Program-made: the position numbers and the translations under genes
The notes under the pieces: model-generated
Told to the model about the DNA's origin: nothing
The model's database searches: none
The model's input: only the letters and a program-made list of their open reading frames with translations
Origin: Anderseniella sp039978075
GTDB taxonomy: Bacteria > Pseudomonadota > Alphaproteobacteria > Rhizobiales > Aestuariivirgaceae
DNA: 64,000 nt
Assembly (NCBI GenBank): GCA_039978075.1
Contig: JBDWCA010000006.1
Coordinates: 121,564-185,563 of the forward strand
Direction of reading: 5' to 3'
Shown: in pieces, positions 1-7,951 of the stretch
Position numbering within the stretch: the first letter of the stretch is position 1
How the letters are laid out: every line of letters begins with the position of its first letter

Positions 1-1221
1 GCGTCGCGTGAAAACGTGTCGGAAATACTGCCCGGCCTGGACGCCTTGCAGACGGTGTTCTGTATCGACGGCAAGCTGGACATCGCACCCCACATCCATG
101 ACGAAAGCAGATCGCTTGCAGCCACTTTCGAGACAGTAGACACAACGCCGGACGATGCCGCCCTGATGATCTACACATCCGGCACAACAGGGCCGCCGAA
201 GGGCGCGCTGCACGGACACCGTGTGCTGCTTGGACACATCCCCGGTATTCAGTTCGCCCACGAGTTCTTTCCGCAACCCGGCGACCTGATGTGGACGCCC
301 TCTGACTGGGCATGGGCCGGCGGGTTGTTGAATGCGCTGTTGCCGGCGCTTTACTTCCGCATACCGGTGCTGGCCTACAAATACACCAAGTTTGATCCCG
401 CAAACGCCTGGGACCTGATGGCGTTGCACAAGGTCCGCAATGTCTTCATTCCACCCACCGCCCTCAAGTTGATGCGCGCCAGCACGCCCACCGATGTCGA
501 CAAACTCACCTTGCGGACAATTTTTTCCGGTGGCGAGGCCGTTGGCGGCGCATTGCAGGAATGGGCTGAAGACAGCCTCGGCATGAAAATCAACGAGGTC
601 TACGGGCAGACCGAATGCAACCTCGTGCTGGAAAGCTGCAACGCCATTGGCGTGTGGAAGAAAGGCGCTATCGGCAAGCCTGTGCCGGGCCACACGGTTG
701 CCATCGTGGACGATACCGGAACTGCCCTGCCGGACGGTGAGGCAGGCAATATCGCGGTACAGCGCCCGGACCCGGTAATGTTTCTGGAATACTGGGGCAA
801 GCCGGAGGCAACAAGGGACAAATATGCCGGCGACTGGCTGTTGACCGGGGACCAGGGGTTCAGGGACACAGAAGGGTATTTTCACTTTGTCGGGCGTGAT
901 GATGACGTGATCACCTCGTCCGGCTATCGCATTGGCCCGGGAGAGATCGAAGACTGCCTGTCGCGCCATCCATCGGTAAAACTGGCAGCCGTCATCGGGG
1001 TGCCGGATCCGGTTCGTACTGAAATCGTCAAGGCGTTTGTGGTTCTCAACGATGGTTTTGAGGCAACCGAAGCAATCCATGCTGAAATACAGGCACATGT
1101 CCGCAATCGTCTGTCAGCTCATGAATACCCGCGCGAGATCGAATTCCGCGACGAGCTGCCGTTGACCACAACAGGCAAGGTAATCCGCAGATTACTGCGC
1201 AATGAGCCGTCTTCAAATTGA
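1..1221 (+). CDS. AMP-binding acyl-CoA synthetase, 5' end outside window
   Basis: Acyl- or acetyl-CoA synthetase of the ANL superfamily: it adenylates a carboxylic acid with ATP and forms the CoA thioester. The reading frame is open to base 1, so the N-terminus lies outside the window. Visible family motifs are the phosphate-binding loop YTSGTTGPPKG, the YGQTE adenine motif, the TGD motif, the hinge region GRDDDVITSSGYRIGPGEIE and a C-terminal TTGKVIRR with the catalytic lysine. These match medium-chain/acetyl-CoA synthetases best. The substrate cannot be deduced. It is followed by cytochrome genes that look unrelated in function. Confidence 0.9.
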   Translation, partial: ASRENVSEILPGLDALQTVFCIDGKLDIAPHIHDESRSLAATFETVDTTPDDAALMIYTSGTTGPPKGALHGHRVLLGHIPGIQFAHEFFPQPGDLMWTPSDWAWAGGLLNALLPALYFRIPVLAYKYTKFDPANAWDLMALHKVRNVFIPPTALKLMRASTPTDVDKLTLRTIFSGGEAVGGALQEWAEDSLGMKINEVYGQTECNLVLESCNAIGVWKKGAIGKPVPGHTVAIVDDTGTALPDGEAGNIAVQRPDPVMFLEYWGKPEATRDKYAGDWLLTGDQGFRDTEGYFHFVGRDDDVITSSGYRIGPGEIEDCLSRHPSVKLAAVIGVPDPVRTEIVKAFVVLNDGFEATEAIHAEIQAHVRNRLSAHEYPREIEFRDELPLTTTGKVIRRLLRNEPSSN

Positions 1222-1316
1222 CGTGTTCGCCATGAATTATCCTGACATCGGCGAAAACAGACTCTAGTCTTGTGGTTCGCCCGTGGCACAATTTAGGAAA
1301 ACTCAGGAGATTGCTT

Positions 1317-1772
1317 ATGCTTTTTAGGCTCGTTTCATCATCCAGGACTGCGGTTATCGGCCTGGTAGCCGTCATCGGCGTCACAGGTGCCGCCTTTGCC
1401 GGACCAATCGAAGATCGTCAGGCCAACATGAAAAACGTCGGCAAAGCCATGGGCGCACTCGCTGCCATTGCCAAAAAAGAAGCGCCGTTTGACGCAGCCG
1501 TTGTGAACACCAATGCAACCGCCCTGGCCGACAACGTCAAACAGGCCAAGGCACATTTCCCGGACGGCAGTGCGACCGGTGACAAGGAAACCTGGGCAAA
1601 GGCTGAGATCTGGCAGAACAAGGCTGACTTCGACACCAAGGCAGACAAGTCCGTAGAAGCCGCCATGAAGATGGCCGCCGTAACAGATGAAGCCGACTTC
1701 GGTGCTGCACTGGGTGCACTCGGTGGAACTTGCAAAGCATGCCACGAAGACTATCGCCGACCGAAACAGTAA
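1317..1772 (+). CDS. Class II cytochrome c (cytochrome c'/c556 family)
   Basis: Periplasmic monohaem cytochrome of the c'/c556 four-helix-bundle family, 151 residues. A signal peptide (hydrophobic stretch about residues 11-27, ending AFAG) is visible, and the haem motif CKACH lies close to the C-terminus followed by DYR, which is the class II layout. I chose the ATG at 1317 because AGGAGA precedes it by 6 bases; an earlier in-frame codon at 1272 would bury the signal peptide behind a charged extension. It lies 22 bases upstream of a dihaem cytochrome gene, so the two are probably co-transcribed and used in one electron-transfer chain. Confidence 0.88.
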   Translation: MLFRLVSSSRTAVIGLVAVIGVTGAAFAGPIEDRQANMKNVGKAMGALAAIAKKEAPFDAAVVNTNATALADNVKQAKAHFPDGSATGDKETWAKAEIWQNKADFDTKADKSVEAAMKMAAVTDEADFGAALGALGGTCKACHEDYRRPKQ

Positions 1773-1794
1773 ACGCTGAACGGTTGTTGACGGC

Positions 1795-2709
1795 ATGAAA
1801 CGGATATTGGCCACAGGTATAATGGCAGGTGGCTTGGCCGCCGCGGCGGGTTGGGTGATTGCTGCACCCGACCCGCTTCCTGCCTCTGCTCTCAAATCCC
1901 ATACGGCCAATATTGAAAACGGCAAGCGGTTGTACACGGCAGCCGGTTGTCTGTCATGCCATCTGCCGGCCAAGGATAACAAGCAGGCAGACATGTCGTT
2001 GCCGTCAGGCGGGCGGGTATTGAAAACACCTGCCGGGGCCTTTTATCCGCCCAACATCACGCCTGACACCGAAACCGGCATTGGCAGCTGGACCGGCATT
2101 CAGTTCATCAATGCCGTGAAACGCGGTATTTCTCCTGACGGCAGGCATTACCTGCCGGCGTTTCCGTACGCTTCGTACTCGAAGATGGCAGATGCGGACG
2201 TATTGGACATCAAGGCCTATATGGATACGTTGAAACCGGTACAGGCGGAAAACCGGCCTGCCGAGTTACCGCTTGGCCTGCCTGTTGAAACAGTCATGCG
2301 CCGTGGCCTGGGCATCTGGAAAATAGCCGCAGGCTTCGAACCGGTTGAATTCGTCAAGGATGCCTCGAAAGACGACATCTGGAACAAGGGCGCCTATCTG
2401 GTCCAGGGTCCGGGCCATTGCGCGGAATGCCACACCCCGCGCGACTGGGCCATGGCCATGGACACGTCACGCTGGATGGCCGGCGGGCCTCATCCGGAAG
2501 GTGACGGCAAGGTTCCGTCATTGCGCAACCTGAAGTCACGGGGACGGTTCAAGGACGCGGGAGATCTGGCAACGGCGCTGGAGTTCGGCGAAACCCTCGG
2601 CTACGACAAGATGTCATCCGGCGGCATGGCAGCGGTACAGACAAACATGTCGAAACTGCCCGCTGAAGACCGGACGGCGATCGCCATCTATCTCATGAGC
2701 TTGCAATAG
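1795..2709 (+). CDS. Dihaem cytochrome c, dehydrogenase-subunit type
   Basis: Exported c-type cytochrome of 304 residues with two haem-binding motifs, CLSCH near residue 52 and CAECH near residue 206, and an N-terminal signal peptide. The arrangement resembles cytochrome subunits that accept electrons from membrane-associated alcohol, aldehyde or sugar dehydrogenases. Those subunits often have three haems; only two CxxCH motifs are present here. It follows the class II cytochrome gene closely on the same strand. No partner dehydrogenase is encoded nearby, so the electron donor is unknown. Confidence 0.85.
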   Translation: MKRILATGIMAGGLAAAAGWVIAAPDPLPASALKSHTANIENGKRLYTAAGCLSCHLPAKDNKQADMSLPSGGRVLKTPAGAFYPPNITPDTETGIGSWTGIQFINAVKRGISPDGRHYLPAFPYASYSKMADADVLDIKAYMDTLKPVQAENRPAELPLGLPVETVMRRGLGIWKIAAGFEPVEFVKDASKDDIWNKGAYLVQGPGHCAECHTPRDWAMAMDTSRWMAGGPHPEGDGKVPSLRNLKSRGRFKDAGDLATALEFGETLGYDKMSSGGMAAVQTNMSKLPAEDRTAIAIYLMSLQ

Positions 2710-2720
2710 AGCCTGTCTGC

Positions 2721-3257
2721 CTAACCGGAAAATCCGCCTGCATCCAGAAACGCCTGTTCCTCACTGGTAGTCGTGCGTCCGAGCATGGAGTTGCGATGCG
2801 GAAACCGGCCAAACTGAACGATGATATCGCGGTGGGTTATGGCAAACGGCAGCGTGTCTTCAAGCCCCACCTGCCCGCAAAGCTCCACACATCTTTCCTG
2901 ATCCGCCAAGGCTTCCGAGTGCATAAACGGCATGTAGTACCAGCGCTTCACCGATGCGTCACGGTCACCATCATCGCCCATGGCAATGGCCTTTGTGGCA
3001 AGCGCCAGTGCTTTCGGATCAGTGGCAAACATTTCCGCACTGCCGCGATGCAGGTTACGGCTCATCTGATCGAGTAGCAGGATCAGAGCAAGTCTTCCGT
3101 CGCGGGTCTCACCCCACCCGTCGAGTTCGCCTGATGCAGCCTTGCCATGTGCGATGCCAAACGTTTCCCGCAGGCGCTCATCGAAGCCGGTATCAGCAAC
3201 AAAATAGGCTTTTGCCGGTTGCGCCAGCCAGAAATCAATAACGTCGCGCGGCGTCAT
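2721..3257 (-). CDS. DUF924 family protein
   Basis: 178-residue soluble protein of the DUF924 family, recognised by the start MTPRDVIDFW, the LLLDQMSRN block, the YMPFMHSE block and the C-terminal GRFPHRN. Members are alpha-helical, TPR-like proteins with no settled biochemical role. The start codon overlaps the stop of the upstream membrane-protein gene by four bases (ATGA), so the two are translationally coupled. It converges with the dihaem cytochrome gene. Confidence 0.85.
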   Translation of the reverse strand: MTPRDVIDFWLAQPAKAYFVADTGFDERLRETFGIAHGKAASGELDGWGETRDGRLALILLLDQMSRNLHRGSAEMFATDPKALALATKAIAMGDDGDRDASVKRWYYMPFMHSEALADQERCVELCGQVGLEDTLPFAITHRDIIVQFGRFPHRNSMLGRTTTSEEQAFLDAGGFSG

Positions 3258-3664
3258 ACCGGACCACCACCGGTGAAGGCCACATCCCGGCGAGCTGAAC
3301 GGATAGAAATGGAATAGCCTGCAATGACATCAATAAGAGAAATAGCCAGCAGTGTGACAAACGGTGCCGTTCCGGCCTTCTCGACCAGCAGAAACTCCAC
3401 CAGAGCCACAATGAACACTGCTGTCGACATGATGTGATCGAGAATGGTGAGGCTGCCGACGCGGGCCGCTTTCAGCACCTCGATGAACAGCAGGAACAGT
3501 GCTGTTATGATCAGCATGTCGGCCCACTGCAATGATAACGAAGCGCCCGACATCATATTGAAGCGCGCCGCTTCCGCCCACAACCAGCCCGGGTCGGTAA
3601 ACGCCATGACATTGTAGGCCACAAGCACCAGGGCAAGCATCGGAAACGCCATGAGATATCGCAT
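3254..3664 (-). CDS. Small integral membrane protein
   Basis: 136-residue protein with about four hydrophobic segments (residues 3-22, 45-63, 75-93 and 100-118), so an inner-membrane protein. I do not recognise a named family beyond a general resemblance to small alphaproteobacterial membrane proteins. GGGGAAC precedes the ATG by eight bases. It forms a two-gene operon with the downstream DUF924 gene. Function unknown. Confidence 0.75.
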   Translation of the reverse strand: MRYLMAFPMLALVLVAYNVMAFTDPGWLWAEAARFNMMSGASLSLQWADMLIITALFLLFIEVLKAARVGSLTILDHIMSTAVFIVALVEFLLVEKAGTAPFVTLLAISLIDVIAGYSISIRSARRDVAFTGGGPV

Positions 3665-3733
3665 TGGAAAGATGTTCCCCGTGAATCAGTTTTACATACG
3701 GCGAAAACTATCACAGGTCTTCCAAACGATTAA

Positions 3734-3763
3734 GGGCCAGTGATGCAGTTGCATCACCAGCCC
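3734..3763 (-). terminator. Probable intrinsic terminator of rpmF
   Basis: Imperfect inverted repeat with 13-base arms (GGGCCAGTGATGC and GCATCACCAGCCC, two mismatches) and a short loop, 52 bases beyond the rpmF stop. On the minus strand it is followed by TTAATCGTTT, a weak T-rich tail. Position and shape fit a rho-independent terminator. Confidence 0.5.
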
Positions 3764-3814
3764 TGATTTTCGTGTGAACAACGCGCTGGAATCAGCGCGC
3801 TACACCCAATCAGA

Positions 3815-4000
3815 TCAAAATTCGCCCTTCGGGTCGAGAATCTGACGGCCCTTGTACATGCCGGTCTTCAGGTCGATGTGGTGCGGACGGTGCAATTCAC
3901 CGGTCTGCTTGTTTTCCACGTAGGTGGCTTCCGCCATCTTGTAACCGGACTGGCGCATGCCGCGCTTTGACCGCGTGGTTTTTCGCTTTGGAACAGCCAT
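3815..4000 (-). CDS. rpmF: 50S ribosomal protein L32
   Basis: 61-residue L32 protein of the large ribosomal subunit. The N-terminus MAVPKRKTTRSKRGMRQS is diagnostic and the C-terminal half (HRPHHIDLKTGMYKGRQIL) is the alphaproteobacterial form without the zinc-binding cysteines. A GGAG ribosome-binding site precedes the ATG. It appears to be monocistronic, with a hairpin downstream. Confidence 0.97.
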   Translation of the reverse strand: MAVPKRKTTRSKRGMRQSGYKMAEATYVENKQTGELHRPHHIDLKTGMYKGRQILDPKGEF

Positions 4001-4218
4001 GACAAACTCCGTAAATGTGGGGCCGCGAAAAGGTCTTGCCCTGCAGCCGCCTGGAAAAAACGTTCGGATAAACCGGGATGGCGCGGCTTATAGCTTGTGT
4101 GCGGCCAAAATACCAGAGTTGTTTTATGTAGCATGGTTTTATTGGACATTAAGGAAAAATCTTTATACGGCCTTTTGTGAGTTTATCTGTTCAGTAATCA
4201 GCCGGCGCAATACAGAAA

Positions 4219-5016
4219 ATGCTGTGGAAGACAAAATCCCCCCTGCAACCGAACGACGAAGACTGGCAACTCGCATGCTGGCGCTGGCTTTTCGAGAACT
4301 TCAACGATACGCATCCAATAACCGAAACGCCGCTTATCCAGCCGAACGGGACCTACTTCCCCAGCACCAACCTCACCGGACACACCAAGGCCCAATACAT
4401 ATTCGAGCTTGTAACCCGGCACATGCGGGTTCCCGCGGAGGGGTTCAAACTGGTTCCGCAGCAGGAAACCGTCGACCCGAGGGTTGGCAACCTGCTGATA
4501 GTGCAGAACGCACCGGCCTCGCCTGCAGGCACGTTTCAACTGCAGGCAAACAATGAACTTACCATAACCTACGATCCGGCAGGCCTGGACAGGCCGGTCC
4601 AGTTCATTGCCACGCTCGCCCATGAAGTCAGCCACGCATTGCTGTTCACCACGCGCGAGACGCCACCCGGTGGCGACGACTGTGAAGAATTTGCCACAGA
4701 CCTGGCTGTCACGTATTTCGGATTTGGGCTGTTTGGCGCTAACAGCGCATTCGAGTTTCGGCAATTTTCCGATATGGGCAGCGGTATGCAGGGTTGGGAA
4801 ACCCGCAGGCTCGGCTACCTGACAGAAGCCGAGTGGAGCTTTTCGCTGGCGGTTTTCCTGTTGATCTCCGGCCGCGACGAGACGGAGACCTTGAACCTTT
4901 TGAAGCCTGGTCCGGCCGCGTACCTGAAGAAGAGCTTCAAATACCTGCGCAAGAACCAGCACCTGTGGCATGGCCTGGAATGCAGTAACGGGCCGGATTC
5001 ACCAATCAGCCAATAA
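4219..5016 (+). CDS. Putative zinc metallopeptidase-like protein
   Basis: 265-residue protein without a recognised named family. The visible feature is HEVSHALL near residue 135, an HExxH zinc-binding motif, followed about 15 residues later by DDCEEFATDLAV, which can supply the third ligand (gluzincin-like spacing). No clear signal peptide or membrane segment is present, so it would be cytoplasmic. An earlier segment (HTKAQYIFELVTRHM) looks structural. The start is uncertain because no strong Shine-Dalgarno sequence precedes 4219. It stands alone between rpmF and a convergent aldolase gene. The peptidase role is inferred from the motif only. Confidence 0.65.
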   Translation: MLWKTKSPLQPNDEDWQLACWRWLFENFNDTHPITETPLIQPNGTYFPSTNLTGHTKAQYIFELVTRHMRVPAEGFKLVPQQETVDPRVGNLLIVQNAPASPAGTFQLQANNELTITYDPAGLDRPVQFIATLAHEVSHALLFTTRETPPGGDDCEEFATDLAVTYFGFGLFGANSAFEFRQFSDMGSGMQGWETRRLGYLTEAEWSFSLAVFLLISGRDETETLNLLKPGPAAYLKKSFKYLRKNQHLWHGLECSNGPDSPISQ

Positions 5017-5018
5017 CG

Positions 5019-5792
5019 TCACTCAAGCCCGTCCTTCACCCCGGCCAGCAGGCTCGCGGCCCCCTTGGTGAGAAGAGCAATGTCTGATCCGCATGCAACG
5101 AACGTGAAGCCGTCATTGAGCAATTGGGCGGCGAACTTTGCATCGAACACCAGGGTGCCCACCGGTACGCCCTTTGCCATCAGTTTCCTGGCCACCGGCA
5201 TGACATGCTCCCACACGGCCGGATGCATGGGTTGTCCGACATGGCCCAGGTCAGCGCCGATATCAGCAGGGCCGAAAAACACCCCCGTGACCCCGTCAAC
5301 CGCGGCAATCTCTTCAGCCTGATCCATTGCCTGTTTGGTTTCAAGCTGCACCAGCACGGCAGTTTCATCTTCGACCCGGTCGAAGTAATCGGTCACCCGA
5401 CCAAACGAATTGGCCCGGGTGGCACCGCTGACACCACGAATACCGCGCGGCGGATAGCGCGTTGCCGCAACCGCCTGCTCAGCTTCTGAAACCGATTGCA
5501 CCATCGGGAACAACAGTCCCGGCGCGCCCAGGTCGAGCAGCCGCTTGACCTTGACGCTATCATTCCAGTCAGGCCGAACAATCGCGGTGGTGGAGCTGGC
5601 CGCAAGCGCCTGCAGCTGTCCCATGACGAGGGGGATTTCATTGGGCGAATGCTCCATGTCCAGCAGCATCCAGTCATAGCCGGCCGTTGCCAGCACTTCG
5701 GCGGAATAGTTGTTGCTCAAACTGGCCCACAGGCCGATCTGCTTTTTGCCTTCGCGAATGGCTTGCGTGAAGGTGTTGGTCCGCATTTTCAT
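5019..5792 (-). CDS. HpcH/HpaI-family class II aldolase
   Basis: 257-residue aldolase of the HpaI/GarL/RhmA type. These metal-dependent enzymes cleave 2-keto-4-hydroxy acids into pyruvate and an aldehyde. Catalytic motifs visible are DMEHSPNE (His base), VRPDWND (Arg), LVQLETKQA (metal-binding Glu) and FFGPADIGADLG (metal-binding Asp). The ATG overlaps the stop codon of the upstream FAD oxidoreductase gene (ATGA), so they form an operon. This suggests that the oxidoreductase produces, or helps form, the keto-hydroxy acid. The true substrate is not determinable. Confidence 0.9.
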   Translation of the reverse strand: MKMRTNTFTQAIREGKKQIGLWASLSNNYSAEVLATAGYDWMLLDMEHSPNEIPLVMGQLQALAASSTTAIVRPDWNDSVKVKRLLDLGAPGLLFPMVQSVSEAEQAVAATRYPPRGIRGVSGATRANSFGRVTDYFDRVEDETAVLVQLETKQAMDQAEEIAAVDGVTGVFFGPADIGADLGHVGQPMHPAVWEHVMPVARKLMAKGVPVGTLVFDAKFAAQLLNDGFTFVACGSDIALLTKGAASLLAGVKDGLE

Positions 5793-7000
5793 ATGACTGC
5801 TTTCTCCACAAACGCCTCATTGCGCTCAATCCGGTCGTAATTGAACGGCGACAGGTCCAGTGTCCTGTACTCGCCATAGGCAATCAGTTCCGATGTTCCA
5901 CGGCCCATGGCTGGTGACTGCTGGAAGCCGTGGCCGGAAAATCCGTTCACGAAGATGAAGTTCTCGACCTGTGTATGGCGGCCGAGAATAGCGTTCTGGT
6001 CAAGCGTGTTGAACGCATAGTGCCCGGCCCAGGAATTGGTGAGCTTGATGGCTTCAAACTGCGGAATCCGATTGGCGATTGCCGGCCACGCCTTTTCCTC
6101 CCAGACAGTATGGTCTTCAACGAAATCATCATAATCCACTGCCGGGTCCTCATCCGGCGGACACCCGGCCAGATAGTACTGCCCGTCAGTGCGCATGTGC
6201 ACCCCGCTTGGATCAATGGTCAGCGGCAGATCCCGGTCGAGCGGTTTTTCCGCTGCGAAAATGAAAGTGTAGCGTTTGCGCGGTTCGACGGGAATTTCGA
6301 TGCCGGCCATGCGCGATGTCAATACGGCGCGCGGGCCTGATGCATTGACCACCGTGCCGCAGGCAAGAACCTCACCGGATTTCAGGGTAACACTCTCAAC
6401 CCGTGTACCGGCTGCATTCATGGCCATCGCGACAACTTCATTGGCAATGTATTCCACGCCCTTTTCCCGCGCTGACCGCTTCCACCAGTCAAACAGGGTC
6501 GCGCCGTCGAAATAACCTTCATCAACAAGGTTGTGGTTTGCACCGACAATGCCATCAAGATTGTAGAACGGATAGGCAGCCGCGATCTCGTCCGGTGTCA
6601 TATGTTTGGTGCCGGCCCCGCAGGCGGCCTGGATCTCCTGGTTCTCCTTCAGGATCCCGGCAAACTCTTCATTGTCTGCCATATACATGTAGCCGTAACT
6701 GTGGATCAGAGGTTGTGGCACCCGCGGGTCATTGCCCATGAACTCGCGGAAATTCTTGACGAATTCCGCGCCGAACTGCGACACGCGCACATTGATCTCG
6801 TTGGAGAACTGCTGGCGAATGCAGCTATTTGTATGGGACGTGGAACAGAATTCATAAGTGGGGTCGCGTTCCACGACCAGAATTAAACCGTCAAAGTCGG
6901 GATTATCCGCCAGCCACCAGGAAACCGATGAGCCATACATGGCACCACCCACGATCACCACGTCGTAACTGGAGTTAACTGGAGTTTCCAAAGCCTGCAT
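5789..7000 (-). CDS. FAD-dependent oxidoreductase, DAO family
   Basis: 403-residue flavoprotein of the D-amino-acid oxidase/glycine oxidase (DAO) family. The N-terminal dinucleotide fold YDVVIVGGAMYGSS binds FAD, and the C-terminal NGFSGHGFQQSPAMGR is the second FAD-contact motif. The SCIRQQFS segment resembles FAD-linked oxidoreductases of the sarcosine/dimethylglycine branch. It probably oxidises an amino or hydroxy acid in the cytoplasm. It is translationally coupled to the downstream HpaI-type aldolase. The ribosome-binding site at the chosen start is poorly spaced, so the first residues are uncertain. Confidence 0.87.
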   Translation of the reverse strand: MQALETPVNSSYDVVIVGGAMYGSSVSWWLADNPDFDGLILVVERDPTYEFCSTSHTNSCIRQQFSNEINVRVSQFGAEFVKNFREFMGNDPRVPQPLIHSYGYMYMADNEEFAGILKENQEIQAACGAGTKHMTPDEIAAAYPFYNLDGIVGANHNLVDEGYFDGATLFDWWKRSAREKGVEYIANEVVAMAMNAAGTRVESVTLKSGEVLACGTVVNASGPRAVLTSRMAGIEIPVEPRKRYTFIFAAEKPLDRDLPLTIDPSGVHMRTDGQYYLAGCPPDEDPAVDYDDFVEDHTVWEEKAWPAIANRIPQFEAIKLTNSWAGHYAFNTLDQNAILGRHTQVENFIFVNGFSGHGFQQSPAMGRGTSELIAYGEYRTLDLSPFNYDRIERNEAFVEKAVI

Positions 7001-7081
7001 CCTTCCACCGTCTAAACTGGTTCTTGATTGCAGGGATAATGCTGAATTTCAGACGCCATTAGCAAGCATGATTTCAATCCG

Positions 7082-7936
7082 TCAACGAACCAGGAGAACA
7101 GGTGCCCGCACGGTGCGAAGCACGGTTGTCGTAGTACTGCCAAAGATCAGGGTTCGCAGTGCGGAATGACCATAGGCGCCCATCACGAGAATCGCATCGC
7201 GACGCGTCGACATGTAGTCGCCAAGCACTTTTTGTGGCGCACCGTCGGCAATGTGGATGATGCAGGACGGTGACCGGTCCACGACTTTCGAATAAGCCTT
7301 CACAAACCAGGATTTGTCGGCGGTGCCTTTGGGTCCGGCCGCCACCAGGTGCAGTTGCATCCCGGTGAACAACGGCGATGCGATAACGAAGTCGAGCGCT
7401 TTCAAGGATGCAGAACTGCCGTCGAGCGCGACGATCATGATGTTTGGCGTCTGGATTTTTCGCGATGCAATCAGTACCGGCTTGACGCTGGCGCGAACCA
7501 CACGCTCGATTCTGGACCCGATATGATCACTGGCGAATTCGCTGGTCGCGCCGCGCTTTCCAATAACCACCAGATCAGCTTCTGCTTCGCGTTCGATGAT
7601 GGTATCAACAACACTGCCGTGACGGTGCAACCGACTTACATCGCTAACACCACCGGCAACCAGCAGCTTTTCCGCCTGCGCCAGCATTACCCGGCCATCC
7701 GAGATGGCAAGCTTGCCCTCCGCCTCATCTATCTGCGTCAGTTCCTCAAGCAACTCGCTCTTGACGCCAAGCCCGATGGCGCCGCTGAGATCGTTGCGCG
7801 CTGCAACCGCATCCTTGCGCTGGACAACATGCAAAATCTCGACACTGGCTGAAAGACGCGTCGCTGCCCAGGCGGCCAGTTCGCATACACTGGAAGCGTA
7901 GGACGATGCGTCAATACAGGCGAGAATGCGTTTCAT
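7082..7936 (-). CDS. Tandem universal stress protein (UspA family)
   Basis: 284-residue cytoplasmic protein made of two Usp domains: residues 1-150 (start MKRILACIDAS, end VIGKRG...GS) and 160-284 (IMIVALDGSSAS ... VMGAYGHS, FGSTT). The second domain keeps the G-x2-G-x9-G(S/T) type ATP-binding signature. I chose the ATG at 7936, preceded by GGAAAG, over a TTG fifteen bases upstream. It lies 15 bases downstream of a SulP transporter gene on the same strand, and that pairing is common in proteobacteria. Usp proteins of this type modulate the stress response or the partner transporter. Confidence 0.9.
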   Translation of the reverse strand: MKRILACIDASSYASSVCELAAWAATRLSASVEILHVVQRKDAVAARNDLSGAIGLGVKSELLEELTQIDEAEGKLAISDGRVMLAQAEKLLVAGGVSDVSRLHRHGSVVDTIIEREAEADLVVIGKRGATSEFASDHIGSRIERVVRASVKPVLIASRKIQTPNIMIVALDGSSASLKALDFVIASPLFTGMQLHLVAAGPKGTADKSWFVKAYSKVVDRSPSCIIHIADGAPQKVLGDYMSTRRDAILVMGAYGHSALRTLIFGSTTTTVLRTVRAPVLLVR

Positions 7937-7951
7937 GGTCGATCTTTCCAA

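Noticed and set aside
2706..2740. A stretch beginning TAGAGCCTGTC at the cytochrome stop codon, like the end of the MITE-like element.
   Set aside because: Only about eleven bases match, there is no partner repeat downstream, and the following bases differ; it may be chance or a decayed solo end.
4198..4971. A 257-codon open frame on the minus strand.
   Set aside because: It lies opposite the HExxH protein, lacks family motifs, and is explained as an antisense frame in GC-rich DNA.
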